Source: Janthinobacterium psychrotolerans (GTDB lineage: Bacteria; Pseudomonadota; Gammaproteobacteria; Burkholderiales; Burkholderiaceae_D). From it: 64,000 nt of DNA. The stretch covers positions 186,001 through 250,000 of the forward strand of contig NZ_LOCQ01000055.1 of NCBI RefSeq assembly GCF_001677885.1. Reading direction: 5' to 3'. The translations under genes and the position numbers were made by a program. This document shows positions 16,777 through 25,760 of the stretch, one piece after another; position 1 is the stretch's first letter, and the number at the start of each line of letters is the position of its first letter. The notes below the pieces were generated by a model. It saw only the letters and a list, made by a program, of their open reading frames with translations. It was not told the DNA's origin and ran no database searches.

Positions 16777-17640
16777 ATCGTCGTTTTTAAACAACAAAAT
16801 ATGCGAAATATTCAGGAGTTAACATTGTAAGAAATTGTTTCAATTGTGTTGAAATTTGCAAGCAAAAGTCGCAACTCGGCAGGCTGCGGTTTTGCTTACC
16901 ACAGCCGCCTGGGGACCTGGAAAAGTTTTCAGTAACTTAATTTAAATTACCCGAGGGTCAGTAATTTATTTGCTGTTCAGGCTATTTTTCCCGCAGGTCA
17001 AGCAAGCACGACAATTTCATCTACGCCCCTCAAACAGGCGTCATTGCACCAAAATGACGCACCATTTTGTCCACTTTTGGGCCTGCGCCAGCAGACTTTC
17101 ACAGGGCGGTGTATGCTTCGTCCCGTTCATCCATTATCACCTTACAAATTGTCTGCTTTGTCGCGTAAATATGTAACGGTGTTGATGGCTGCAGCATGTT
17201 GATGTTTTAATCATGCGCCTGCTACTGTTGCGCTAATACAACGGCTTCCAGAGAGGCATGCGCTATGATGAAATGGTCAATCAGGCCAATGCATTGATTG
17301 GCAAGGGGCAGTGGCTCTGTCGCATAGTACGGTTGGCGACGGTCGGGGTGCCACAAAAAGGCCCCTGGCCTGGTACCGGAAGTAACATGTTGGAACTTGA
17401 TGGAATGCGCAACGATCGTTATAGTGCCGCTTCCGGTGCCACCTGAGCACCCGAACTGGCGCACGAAATACGGTCTTTATGCAGCCTTCAAGCTAATCGG
17501 TGCAATAGCGTGCCGAATCCGATATGACTGTTCCCCTGACCGGAACAGCAGTGGCAGGTGGAGACCTTGCCCTCACTCATAAAAAGCGCTCTGCTAGAGC
17601 GCAGCTCGAGATGCATAGGCTGTATTACTTTTTGCTTCAA
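16777..17640. other. Long noncoding stretch before the porin gene
   Basis: About 970 bases from 16687 to 17660 contain no reading frame with a credible start, signal or family match. The first third is AT-rich and holds a TAATTTAAATTA palindrome near 16940. At 17371-17381/17429-17439 the arms GGTACCGGAAG and CTTCCGGTGCC can form a stem with a 47-base loop, and GCGCTCT-GCT-AGAGCGC at 17586-17602 forms a perfect hairpin in what must be the porin leader. It may contain an unannotated small RNA or a decayed gene; nothing decides. Confidence 0.4.
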
Positions 17641-17660
17641 AAAATTAAAGGAAACATGCA

Positions 17661-18725
17661 ATGAAAAAAACTCTGATCACCCTGGCAGTCCTGGCAGCAG
17701 CCACCGGCGTAGCCCAAGCTCAATCGAGCGTCGTCATCTACGGTACCGTTGACGCTGGTTTCGTCAGCGAGCGCGGCGGCAAAGACGGCAACGTCAACAA
17801 GCTGGACAGCGGTATTGCTTCGGCTTCGCGTCTGGGTTTCAAAGGCACCGAAGATCTGGGCAGCGGCCTGTCGGCTCTGTTCCTGCTGGAATCGGGTTTC
17901 AATGTTGATACCGGCGCGCAAGGTACCGGCGAAGCGCTGTTTGGCCGTCAAGCCTATGTTGGCCTGAGCAGCAAAACCACCGGTACCCTGACCCTGGGTC
18001 GCCAGTACACCCCGATCTACAACACGCTGTCGAAAGTTGCTGATCCATTCGCAGCCGGCTACTCGGGTTCCGCAAAGAACCTGTTCCCAGCGAACACCCG
18101 CACCAGCAACACCGTGCTGTACACCTCGCCTAGCTACAACGGCTTCGACGGCGACGTTGCTTACACCTTCGGCGAAAACGCTGCTTCGAACAAAATCGGC
18201 CGCAAAATCGGCGCGTCGGTTGGCTACGCAAATGGTCCTCTGAACGCTCGCGTTGCTTACAGCAACACCCAGAACGACACAGCTACCACCGAAACCGGCA
18301 GCGCCCGCAACTGGTTGGCTGCCGCCAACTACGATTTCGCAGTGGCGAAAGCTTACGTCGCTTACGGCGTGAACAAAGGCCTGAACAGCGCCCTGCGTAA
18401 CAACGGCAATGCTGATTCGTTCAGCTACGTCGAAGCGCTGCCTAGCACCGACAGCACCACCGCACTGCTGGGCGTGACCGTACCAGCGGGTCCAGCTGGC
18501 ACCGTGATGGCTTCGTACATCCACGTGAACGACAAGAACGCCGCCAACGCCGATGCGAACCAGTTCGCACTGGGCTACTCGTACGCTCTGTCGAAGCGCA
18601 CCAGCACCTACGCTTCGTACGCCAAGATCTCGAACAAAAACAACGCCGGCTACACCGTTGGTAACAACAGCAATGTTGGTACCGGTGATAAAGCTTTCAG
18701 CCTTGGCGTTCGTCACTCGTTCTAA
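17661..18725 (+). CDS. General porin (OmpC/Omp32 type)
   Basis: A 354-residue outer-membrane beta-barrel porin for diffusion of small solutes. It has a signal peptide ending VAQA|QSSVV, the typical first strand SVVIYGTVDAG, RLGFKGTEDLGSGL and LFGRQAYVGL, and the C-terminal phenylalanine (GVRHSF) needed for BAM assembly. AAAGGA precedes the ATG, and codon use is strongly optimised, suggesting high expression. A long leader with hairpins precedes it, and a strong terminator follows. Confidence 0.93.
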   Translation: MKKTLITLAVLAAATGVAQAQSSVVIYGTVDAGFVSERGGKDGNVNKLDSGIASASRLGFKGTEDLGSGLSALFLLESGFNVDTGAQGTGEALFGRQAYVGLSSKTTGTLTLGRQYTPIYNTLSKVADPFAAGYSGSAKNLFPANTRTSNTVLYTSPSYNGFDGDVAYTFGENAASNKIGRKIGASVGYANGPLNARVAYSNTQNDTATTETGSARNWLAAANYDFAVAKAYVAYGVNKGLNSALRNNGNADSFSYVEALPSTDSTTALLGVTVPAGPAGTVMASYIHVNDKNAANADANQFALGYSYALSKRTSTYASYAKISNKNNAGYTVGNNSNVGTGDKAFSLGVRHSF

Positions 18726-18789
18726 GCTGAACTACGCGCAAGCGTAGCTCATGACACCAGGCCGCCGTCAGCGGATGGCCTGATGTGAT

Positions 18790-18829
18790 AAAAACGCGCT
18801 GTCAGACCTGGGTCTGGCGGCGCGTTTTT
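18790..18829 (+). terminator. Intrinsic terminator of the porin gene
   Basis: AAAAACGCGC and GCGCGTTTTT pair, enclosing TCAGACC/GGTCTGG, with a T-run at the end. Being symmetric, it might act in both directions. Confidence 0.85.
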
Positions 18830-18881
18830 GCATTGGCGGCATCAGTTACAATATTGCTGTTAATAAAGTAGGGGAACCGTC

Positions 18882-19451
18882 ATGTACCAAAGAAAATCGC
18901 TGCGCCTGGGCGCCTTGCTGCTGGCCCTGACGATGGCCGGCGCCGCCGGCGCCACGTTCGCGGCCGCCAAGGACAGGAAGCCAGCCGGGCTGGAGCGCTA
19001 TGGCGTCAGTGTGTATTCCGATCTGTGCCTGCAAAAGGACAGCGGCGAAATCGGCGGCCAGCGCGTGACCCTGCATCGCTTTGCCGAGGCCGACACCGTC
19101 ATCTATGAGTTCACGGCCGGTTCGCTGAGCTGGCCCATCGTCGCCAATGATGTCAACCTCGACGACGCCACCGGCGCATTCGATTTCACCATCGCCGGCG
19201 CCGACAATGAAGAACGCACGATTGCCGGCAAGTTTTCCAAAGACGGCAAGACCCTGGTCCTGGAAGGCGATTACTGTGGCGGCAACGTGCGCATGCCGAT
19301 GAAACTGTCGCGCATCAGCGACTTTGGCCGCCCGCTGAAAAACTGTACGCCATGCCCTGCCGTGAAGCCGGCGCCCGAGGTGCCGGCCGAGCCGGCCACT
19401 CCCGCCGCACCTGCCGCACCGGCGGGCAATACGGAAATGCCGGTGGCCTGA
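18882..19451 (+). CDS. Exported protein of unknown function
   Basis: A 189-residue protein with a signal peptide (LGALLLALTMAGAAGATFAAA) and a compact domain rich in Asp/Gly turns (residues ~45-140), four cysteines, and a C-terminal proline-alanine-rich tail (PAPEVPAEPATPAAPAAPAG) as in surface or periplasm-spanning proteins. TACAAT at 18846-18851 could be its -10. No family recognised. Confidence 0.65.
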   Translation: MYQRKSLRLGALLLALTMAGAAGATFAAAKDRKPAGLERYGVSVYSDLCLQKDSGEIGGQRVTLHRFAEADTVIYEFTAGSLSWPIVANDVNLDDATGAFDFTIAGADNEERTIAGKFSKDGKTLVLEGDYCGGNVRMPMKLSRISDFGRPLKNCTPCPAVKPAPEVPAEPATPAAPAAPAGNTEMPVA

Positions 19452-19461
19452 TCCCGGTTCT

Positions 19462-21159
19462 TTACCGTTTCGCTTTTTCAGCCTGCGCGCGGATGGTGTC
19501 CAGGGTGGCGTTCGGTGTGATCAGGTTGCCGTCATAGCGCAACTCGATCAGGGCCGGCAGCTGTTGCTCGCTGGCGTGCGCCAGTGCCCGCCGCAGCGCA
19601 GGAGCGAACTCCGGCGTCGTATTGACCACTTCGCCATGCGCGCCATACGCGTGCGCCAGCGCCGCAAAATCCGGGTTGTGCAAGGTGGTGCCCGAGACGC
19701 GGCCCGGGTAGTCGCGCTCCTGGTGCATGCGGATGGTGCCGAACATCTGGTTATTGAACACGATGATCACCACGCCGGCGCGGTATTGCACGGCCGTGGC
19801 CAGTTCCTGGCCGTTCATCAGGTATTCGCCGTCGCCGGCAAAGGTGATCACGGTGCGTTCGGGGTGCACGATTTTGGCGGCAATGCCGGCCGGCACGCCA
19901 TAGCCCATGGCGCCATTGGTCGGCGCCAGCTGCGTGCGCAGACCGCCGTAACGGTAGAAGCGGTGCGCCCAGGACGCATAGTTGCCGGCGCCATTTGTGA
20001 CGATGGTGTCGCGCGGCGCCTGCGCCATGATGTCCTGCGTCACTTGCCACAGGTCCAGCGGCGCCTGGTCATCCTGGAAAACCGGCGGGCGCTGCTGGTA
20101 ACTGGCCAGTTCGGCCTTCGCCTCGGCCACGCTGCCCTGCCACGGCGCCGCAGCGACCGGCGCCAGCGCCGCCAGCATGGCACACATCTGTGCCATGCCG
20201 CTATTGATCATCAGCTCGGCCTGGTAGACGCTGCCCAGTTCTTCCGCATCGGCATGCACATGCACCAGGCGCTGGCGCGGCACGGGCGCGTCGAACAGCG
20301 TATAGCCGCCGGTGGTCATTTCGCCCAGGCGCGGTCCCAGCGCGATCACCAGGTCAGCCTGTTTGACGCGCGCGGCCAGCTTCGGGTTGATGCCGATGCC
20401 GACGTCGCCTATATAGTTGGGGTGTGCATTGTCGAGCAGGTCCTGGAAGCGGAAGGCGCAGGCCACCGGCAAGTGGTTCGCTTCGGCAAAGCGCTGCAGA
20501 TCAAGACAGGCTTGCGGCGTCCAGGTGGCGCCACCCAGCAGCAGCAGCGGGCGTTTTGCCTGTGCCAGCATGCTGCGCAATTGATCGACCTGGCTGGCGG
20601 CCGGCGACGCCTGCACCGGCTGATAGGCGCCGGTGTCGGCCACGGTTGCCAGCGATACCAGCATATCTTCCGGCAAGGCCAGCACCACCGGGCCGGGCCG
20701 GCCGCTGGTGGCGACCTGGAAGGCGCGCGCCAGGTATTCGGGGATACGTTCGGCACGGTCGATCTGCGCCACCCACTTGGCCATCTGGCCGTACATGCGG
20801 CGGTAGTCGATTTCCTGGAACGCTTCGCGGTCGATAAAGTCATTGCCGACCTGGCCGATGAACAGGATCAGCGGGGTCGAATCCTGGTAGGCCGTGTGCA
20901 CGCCGATCGCGGCATTGGTGGCGCCCGGGCCGCGCGTGACGAAGCAGATGCCGGGCTTGCCCGTCAGCTTGCCGTAGGCTTCGGCCATGAAGGCGGCGCC
21001 GCCTTCCTGGCGGTTGATGATGAAGCGGATGCTGGACTCGTGCAGGGCGTCGAGCACGTCGAGGTAGCTTTCGCCAGGCACGCCAAAGGCGGTGTCGACG
21101 CCGTGGATCTGCAGGGCGTCGACCAGGATCTGGCCGCCGGTACGGGAGGATTGCGTCAT
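19462..21159 (-). CDS. Thiamine-pyrophosphate enzyme, acetolactate synthase-like
   Basis: A 565-residue TPP-dependent enzyme of the POX/ALS group. The N-terminal PYR domain has the catalytic glutamate in NRQEGGAAFMAEAYG and TRGPGATNA; the C-terminal domain has the TPP/Mg motif GDGEYLMNGQE...FNN. It resembles large-subunit acetolactate synthases and related decarboxylases, but stands alone without an ilvN regulatory subunit or other ilv genes, so isoleucine/valine synthesis is not assured; oxalyl-CoA, sulfoacetaldehyde or other 2-keto acid chemistry is possible. Single gene, minus strand. Confidence 0.85.
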   Translation of the reverse strand: MTQSSRTGGQILVDALQIHGVDTAFGVPGESYLDVLDALHESSIRFIINRQEGGAAFMAEAYGKLTGKPGICFVTRGPGATNAAIGVHTAYQDSTPLILFIGQVGNDFIDREAFQEIDYRRMYGQMAKWVAQIDRAERIPEYLARAFQVATSGRPGPVVLALPEDMLVSLATVADTGAYQPVQASPAASQVDQLRSMLAQAKRPLLLLGGATWTPQACLDLQRFAEANHLPVACAFRFQDLLDNAHPNYIGDVGIGINPKLAARVKQADLVIALGPRLGEMTTGGYTLFDAPVPRQRLVHVHADAEELGSVYQAELMINSGMAQMCAMLAALAPVAAAPWQGSVAEAKAELASYQQRPPVFQDDQAPLDLWQVTQDIMAQAPRDTIVTNGAGNYASWAHRFYRYGGLRTQLAPTNGAMGYGVPAGIAAKIVHPERTVITFAGDGEYLMNGQELATAVQYRAGVVIIVFNNQMFGTIRMHQERDYPGRVSGTTLHNPDFAALAHAYGAHGEVVNTTPEFAPALRRALAHASEQQLPALIELRYDGNLITPNATLDTIRAQAEKAKR

Positions 21160-21296
21160 GTTCGGCTCTTTATGGCAAGTGGGATGAAAAAAGCGGGCAA
21201 GCGTGCAGCTTGCGCCATTTTAGGGGAGCCGTTTTCAGCCGGCTTTTGAAATGGCGACACCGAATTTCACAATTGCCCGAACTGCGCCACGGCTTT

Positions 21297-21325
21297 TTGC
21301 GTATCGTGCCGGGGCGCGGTACAAT
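21297..21325 (+). promoter_or_regulatory. rnpB promoter
   Basis: TTGCGT 21297-21302 and TACAAT 21320-21325 are 17 bases apart; the predicted start near 21331 coincides with the 5' end of the RNase P RNA helix. Confidence 0.75.
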
Positions 21326-21330
21326 GGCGG

Positions 21331-21670
21331 GTGAAGCAGGCCAGACAGTCGCTGGCTGGTGCAGCAATGCACCGGCGGGAGGAAGGTCCGGACTCCATAG
21401 AGCGGGGTGACGGTTAACGGCCGTCCGCTGAAAGCTGCAAAGTATAAGGCGAGGAACAGGGCCACAGAGACGAGCGTATTAAGTTACGGTGAAACGCGGT
21501 AACCTCCACCTGGTGCAATTTCAAATAGGCACGCGATGATGCTGCTCGCGGAGCGTGCGGGTAGAAAGCTTGAGCGCCGGAGTAATCCGGCGCCTAGAGG
21601 AATGACTGTCATAGCGCCAGACCGCAAGGCGAGGCGCCGTAACAAAATCCGGCCTATCGGCCTGCTTCAC
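21331..21670 (+). ncRNA. rnpB: RNase P RNA (type A)
   Basis: The catalytic RNA that matures tRNA 5' ends. It begins GTGAAGCAGG, which pairs with CCTGCTTCAC at the 3' end (helix P1). Conserved core blocks are present: GGAGGAAGGTCCGGACTCC near 21379, the internal AGGGCCACAGAGACGAG-type segment, GGTGAAACGCGGTAACCTCC near 21488, and GCAAGGCGAGGCGCCGTAACAAAATCCGGCCTA near the end by position 21625-21655. Length (~340) fits. Promoter and terminator flank it. Confidence 0.95.
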
Positions 21671-21707
21671 TTGAATTCGCGTTTCCGGCCTGTCCGGCAA
21701 CGTTCAG

Positions 21708-21732
21708 AAAGCCTCCGCAAGGAGGCTTTTTT
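21708..21732 (+). terminator. Intrinsic terminator of rnpB
   Basis: AAAGCCTCC-GCAA-GGAGGCTTTTTT, just after the RNA's 3' helix. From here to 22173 there is AT-rich DNA in which I see no gene; it ends in the promoter of the division cluster. Confidence 0.9.
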
Positions 21733-22173
21733 GTTTCTTATCAGACAAATTTTATAAAAAGTTGTCTATACAATTTGAAGTATTTTGTTGATCAAAATTG
21801 CTGATTACTAATTATTTGCTGCAATGCAAAATATATGGCCTGCGTGGGCTGCGGCCTTGAAACTCCTTGTTTGTAGACGAAAATAGAATAAATTTTGCCT
21901 TAAAACAAGACAATCGTGATTGTGTGCGTTTTTGATGCCTGCATCGTGAAACTATTGTTGTGTGTCAACTACCTGCAAAAATTCCAATTTTTCCATTTCG
22001 TAATTTTCGATTTTTACGGTAGGAAAACACATGTGCGCAGATGAGGTAGCACATTCACTATCTGTCATAAGTATCTAATTTATCGATATATTTTTATTTG
22101 AAGCTGCTTCAACGATCTGCGCTAAGTCCTTAATTTCATTAATAAAATTCAAGTTTTACCAATCGGAAACCGC

Positions 22174-22202
22174 TTGACCACCCTCAGTGCTTACTCTAAA
22201 GT
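22174..22202 (+). promoter_or_regulatory. Promoter of the dcw (division/cell wall) cluster
   Basis: TTGACC 22174-22179 and TAAAGT 22197-22202, 17 bases apart; the -10 runs into the first MraZ repeat, so MraZ binding would cover the transcription start. Confidence 0.65.
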
Positions 22203-22235
22203 GGTCAACTGTGTGAAAAAGTGTGTTTTTGTGGG
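22201..22235 (+). promoter_or_regulatory. MraZ operator: four direct repeats at 10-bp period
   Basis: GTGGT, GTGTG, GTGTG and GTGGG begin at 22201, 22211, 22221 and 22231, each followed by a 5-base spacer. MraZ of E. coli binds tandem TGGG-N5 repeats upstream of its own gene to repress the dcw promoter; the arrangement here fits and has four units. Confidence 0.85.
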
Positions 22236-22297
22236 AAATTTTCCCTCGCCAAGGCGATCCCGAAGTCGTTGCCGCCCCAGCTCAAAAAAGGTCTTAC

Positions 22298-22726
22298 GTG
22301 TTTCAAGGCGCGTCCGCTATCAGTCTCGATGCCAAGGGCAGGATGTCTATTCCTGCCAAGCACCGTGACGCGCTTGCCATCCAATGCGAAGGCCGCATGA
22401 CCCTGACCCGCCACCCCGATGGCTGCCTGCTGTTTTTCCCCCGTTCCGTGTGGGAAAGCCACCGCCAGCAGATCGCCGCCTGGCCGATGTCGGCGCGCGC
22501 CTGGCAGCGCATCTTTCTCGGCAACGCTGTCGACGTCGAGCTGGACTCGGCGGGGCGCGTGCTGATCTCGCCTGAATTGCGCAGCGCCGCCGGCCTGTCG
22601 CGTGAAGTGATGCTGATGGGTATGGGCAGCCACTTTGAAATATGGAACGCCGCCACCCTGGCCGAGCAGGAACAGCAGGCCATCGCTGGCGGTACTCCCG
22701 ATGTACTCTCCCATTTTTCTTTCTAA
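22298..22726 (+). CDS. mraZ: Transcriptional regulator MraZ
   Basis: A 142-residue AbrB-like protein with two SpoVT-type repeats ([22 protein letters not shown] and [21 protein letters not shown]), which forms rings and represses the dcw cluster. The start is GTG 22298, with AAGG at 22288-22291; this yields the usual family N-terminus (M/V)FQG. Longer in-frame starts would run into the operator. First gene of the cluster. Confidence 0.93.
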   Translation: MFQGASAISLDAKGRMSIPAKHRDALAIQCEGRMTLTRHPDGCLLFFPRSVWESHRQQIAAWPMSARAWQRIFLGNAVDVELDSAGRVLISPELRSAAGLSREVMLMGMGSHFEIWNAATLAEQEQQAIAGGTPDVLSHFSF

Positions 22727-22735
22727 GGCTCCGTA

Positions 22736-23713
22736 ATGACACTACTCACGGTGCCGGAATTTCAGCATCGCACGGTGCTGCTTGATGAGGCGGTCGACGC
22801 GCTCGACCTCGCGGGCGATCGCGCGCACGGCATTTATGTCGATGGCACGTTTGGACGTGGCGGCCACAGCCGCTTGATCCTGTCGCGCCTGGCCGCTGAC
22901 GCGCGCCTGATCGGCTTCGACAAGGACTTGCAGGCGATCGCCACCGCCGAACAGATCGGCGACCCACGTTTTGACATCGTTCACGACAGTTTCGCCACCA
23001 TGACGGCCAGCCTGGCCGCGCGTGGCGTGCGGCAGGTGGACGGCATCCTGCTCGACCTGGGCATTTCGTCGCCGCAGGTCGACGACGCGGCGCGCGGTTT
23101 CAGCTTCCGCAACGACGGACCGCTGGACATGCGCATGGATACCACGCGCGGCATCTCCGCAGCCGACTGGCTGGCGGTGGAAACCGAGCAGAATTTAGAG
23201 AAAGTGATACGCAATTATGGGGAAGAACGGTTTGCTTTTCAGATTGCAAAGGCGATTGTTGCTGGCCGGGCAGTGCAGCCAATTTCAAGCACACGACAGC
23301 TTGCCGGCATCGTGGCAGGGGCCGTCAAAACCCGCGAGAAGGGTAAGGACCCCGCTACCCGCACCTTTCAGGCAATCCGTATTTTCATTAACAAGGAACT
23401 CGAGGATCTCGAGACTGGCCTGAACCAGGCCTATGCCTGCCTGGCGCCCGGCGCGCGCATGGCCGTGATCAGCTTTCATTCGCTGGAAGACCGCATGGTC
23501 AAGCGCTTTTTCGCGTCCAAGGCCAATGTCGAGCAGCCCGACCGCCGCCTGCCGATCCGCGCGGTGGACCTGCCGCAGCCGGAAATGAAGCTGATTGCGA
23601 AGATGAAGCCGTCGGACGCCGAGATCGAAGGCAATCCGCGTTCGCGCTCGGCCGTGATGCGCGTGGCGCAGCGTTTGCCGATCCCCCTTGCCACCACGGG
23701 CGGCGCGCGATGA
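22736..23713 (+). CDS. rsmH: 16S rRNA m4C1402 methyltransferase RsmH
   Basis: A 325-residue SAM-dependent methyltransferase acting on 16S rRNA C1402. SAM motif [16 protein letters not shown], then [20 protein letters not shown] and the C-terminal [13 protein letters not shown] motif, all typical of RsmH/MraW. Nine bases after mraZ; its stop overlaps the ftsL ATG. Confidence 0.95.
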   Translation: MTLLTVPEFQHRTVLLDEAVDALDLAGDRAHGIYVDGTFGRGGHSRLILSRLAADARLIGFDKDLQAIATAEQIGDPRFDIVHDSFATMTASLAARGVRQVDGILLDLGISSPQVDDAARGFSFRNDGPLDMRMDTTRGISAADWLAVETEQNLEKVIRNYGEERFAFQIAKAIVAGRAVQPISSTRQLAGIVAGAVKTREKGKDPATRTFQAIRIFINKELEDLETGLNQAYACLAPGARMAVISFHSLEDRMVKRFFASKANVEQPDRRLPIRAVDLPQPEMKLIAKMKPSDAEIEGNPRSRSAVMRVAQRLPIPLATTGGAR

Positions 23714-23982
23714 CCGGCAAGCTCAGTATCGTGCTGTCGGCCCTGCTGGTCGCCTGCGGCCTGTCGCTGGTCAACGCGCAGTACCAGGCGCGCCATCTGC
23801 TGATCGACCTCGAGCGCGCGCAGGCCTTGTCGCGCCAGCTCGACATCGACTGGGCCCAGCTGCAGCTCGATCAGTCGACCTTGGGCAAGCATGAACGGAT
23901 CGAAGCGATCGCGCGGCGCGACCTGAGCATGACGCCGCTGACGGCGGCGCGCACGCAATACCTGACGGAGGGCGGCCAATGA
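23710..23982 (+). CDS. ftsL: Cell division protein FtsL
   Basis: A 90-residue bitopic protein: one TM helix (residues ~4-22) and a periplasmic coiled coil ([27 protein letters not shown]) ending in [13 protein letters not shown], as in betaproteobacterial FtsL. Forms the FtsQLB complex that activates FtsWI. Overlaps both neighbours by four bases. Confidence 0.9.
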   Translation: MTGKLSIVLSALLVACGLSLVNAQYQARHLLIDLERAQALSRQLDIDWAQLQLDQSTLGKHERIEAIARRDLSMTPLTAARTQYLTEGGQ

Positions 23983-25760
23983 AGCTGGGCGGCAACGGCA
24001 GTGGCGGCCGCGTGGCGGCCTCGAAGGGCGTGCCTTTTTCGAAAAACCCGGTACTGGCCGTGCGCCTGCCGGTATGGCGTTCGCGCGTGGTGCTGTTCCT
24101 GCTGTTCTTCGCTTTTGCCGGCCTGGGCGCACGCGCCATGTGGCTGCAGGGCGTGTCGACCCAGTTCCTGCAAAAGCAGGGCAAGGCGCGCTATGAGCGC
24201 ACCTTGGAACTGCCGGCCACGCGCGGCAAGATCACCGACCGCAACGGCCAGGTGCTGGCCTCGTCCGTGCCCGTGAAAGCCATCTGGGCGATTCCGGACG
24301 ACGTGCTGCAGGCACCACCGGAAAAAATCAATGCGCTGGCCAACCTGCTGGAAATGAACGTCACCGAACTGCGCAAGAAGCTCGATTCGGACCGCAGCTT
24401 TGTCTACCTGAAACGCCAGGTCGAGATGGACGTGGCTGACAAGATCAACAAGCTGGGCATCGACGGCATCGACGAACGCAAGGAATACAAGCGCTTCTAT
24501 CCGCAGGGCGAAGTGATGACCCATGTGGTCGGCTTTACCAACGTCGAAGACGTGGGCCAGGAAAGCATGGAGCTGGCGCAGCAAAAGACCCTGGTCGGCA
24601 CCACCGGCAGCCGCCGCGTGATCAAGGACCGTCTGGGCCATATCGTCGAAGACATCGGCTTCATTCACGAGCCGCACGACGGCAAGGACCTGACCCTGTC
24701 GGTCGACAGCAAGATCCAGTACATCGCGTTTACCCAGCTGAAGGAAGCGGTGGAGAAATTCAACGCCAAGGCCGGCGGCGCGGTAGTGCTCGACGTGCAC
24801 ACGGGCGAAGTGCTGGCCCTGGCCAACTATCCGAGCTACGATCCGAACGACCGCCGCAAGCTGACCGGCCAGCAGCTGCGCAACCGCGTCATGACCGATA
24901 CCTTCGAGCCCGGTTCGACCTTGAAACCGATCACGGTCTCGCTGGCGCTCGACACGGGCCGGGTCAAGCCGGGCACCCTGATCGACACGGGGCCGGGCCG
25001 CTATACCATCGCCGACCGCACGATTACCGACACCAAGCCGCACGGCGTGATCAGCGTGGCCGAAATCATCGAGATGTCGTCCAATATCGGCACCTCGAAA
25101 ATCGCGTTGGGCATGCCGTCGCAGGAAATGTGGGAGATGTTTACCAAGGTGGGCTTCGGCCAGCAGCCGAAATGGGGCTTCCCCGGCGCCGTCGCCGGCC
25201 GCGTGCGTCCGTACAAATCGTGGCGTCCGGTGGAACAGGCGACCATGAGCTACGGTAACGGCATTTCGGTGTCGCTGATCCAGCTGGCCCGTTCCTACAT
25301 GATGTTCGCGCGTGACGGCGACACGATTCCGCTGTCGTTCCAGAAGGTCACCGAGCTGCCCGTCGGCCAGCAGGTGATCAAGCCGAAGACGGCGGCCGAC
25401 ATGCGCGCCATGCTCGAACTGGTGGTGTCGGGTGCGCACGGTTCGGCCAAGCGCGCCCAGGTCGCCGGCTACCGCGTCGGCGGCAAGACCGGTACTGCCT
25501 ATAAAGTGGAAAACGGCCGCTATGCGATGCCGCGCAAATACATCGGCTCTTTCGTCGGCATGGTGCCGATGTCGGCGCCGCGCTTCATCATTGCAGTGAT
25601 GATCGATGAACCGACCGGCCTGTATCACTACGGCGGCCAGGTCGCCGCTCCCGCTTTCGCCGCGATCGCCACCAATGCGCTGCGCGCGATGAACGTACCG
25701 CCCGATTCCTCCGTTACCGAAATCGTGGTTCCGGCCAATGCCGGCCCGGAGGCCATGTGA
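23979..25760 (+). CDS. ftsI: Septal transpeptidase FtsI (PBP3)
   Basis: A 593-residue class B penicillin-binding protein that crosslinks septal peptidoglycan. N-terminal TM helix (~35-55), pedestal domain beginning TRGKITDRNGQVLASS, then the transpeptidase domain with STLK (Ser313 nucleophile), SSN at 367-369 and KTG at 503-505. Works with FtsW downstream. It ends with ATGTGA, in which the murE GTG start is embedded. Confidence 0.96.
   Translation: MKLGGNGSGGRVAASKGVPFSKNPVLAVRLPVWRSRVVLFLLFFAFAGLGARAMWLQGVSTQFLQKQGKARYERTLELPATRGKITDRNGQVLASSVPVKAIWAIPDDVLQAPPEKINALANLLEMNVTELRKKLDSDRSFVYLKRQVEMDVADKINKLGIDGIDERKEYKRFYPQGEVMTHVVGFTNVEDVGQESMELAQQKTLVGTTGSRRVIKDRLGHIVEDIGFIHEPHDGKDLTLSVDSKIQYIAFTQLKEAVEKFNAKAGGAVVLDVHTGEVLALANYPSYDPNDRRKLTGQQLRNRVMTDTFEPGSTLKPITVSLALDTGRVKPGTLIDTGPGRYTIADRTITDTKPHGVISVAEIIEMSSNIGTSKIALGMPSQEMWEMFTKVGFGQQPKWGFPGAVAGRVRPYKSWRPVEQATMSYGNGISVSLIQLARSYMMFARDGDTIPLSFQKVTELPVGQQVIKPKTAADMRAMLELVVSGAHGSAKRAQVAGYRVGGKTGTAYKVENGRYAMPRKYIGSFVGMVPMSAPRFIIAVMIDEPTGLYHYGGQVAAPAFAAIATNALRAMNVPPDSSVTEIVVPANAGPEAM

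Noticed and set aside
17258-17464. Short open frames in the region before the porin
   Set aside because: No ribosome-binding site, no hydrophobic or domain pattern, and both strands are equally open; treated as noncoding.
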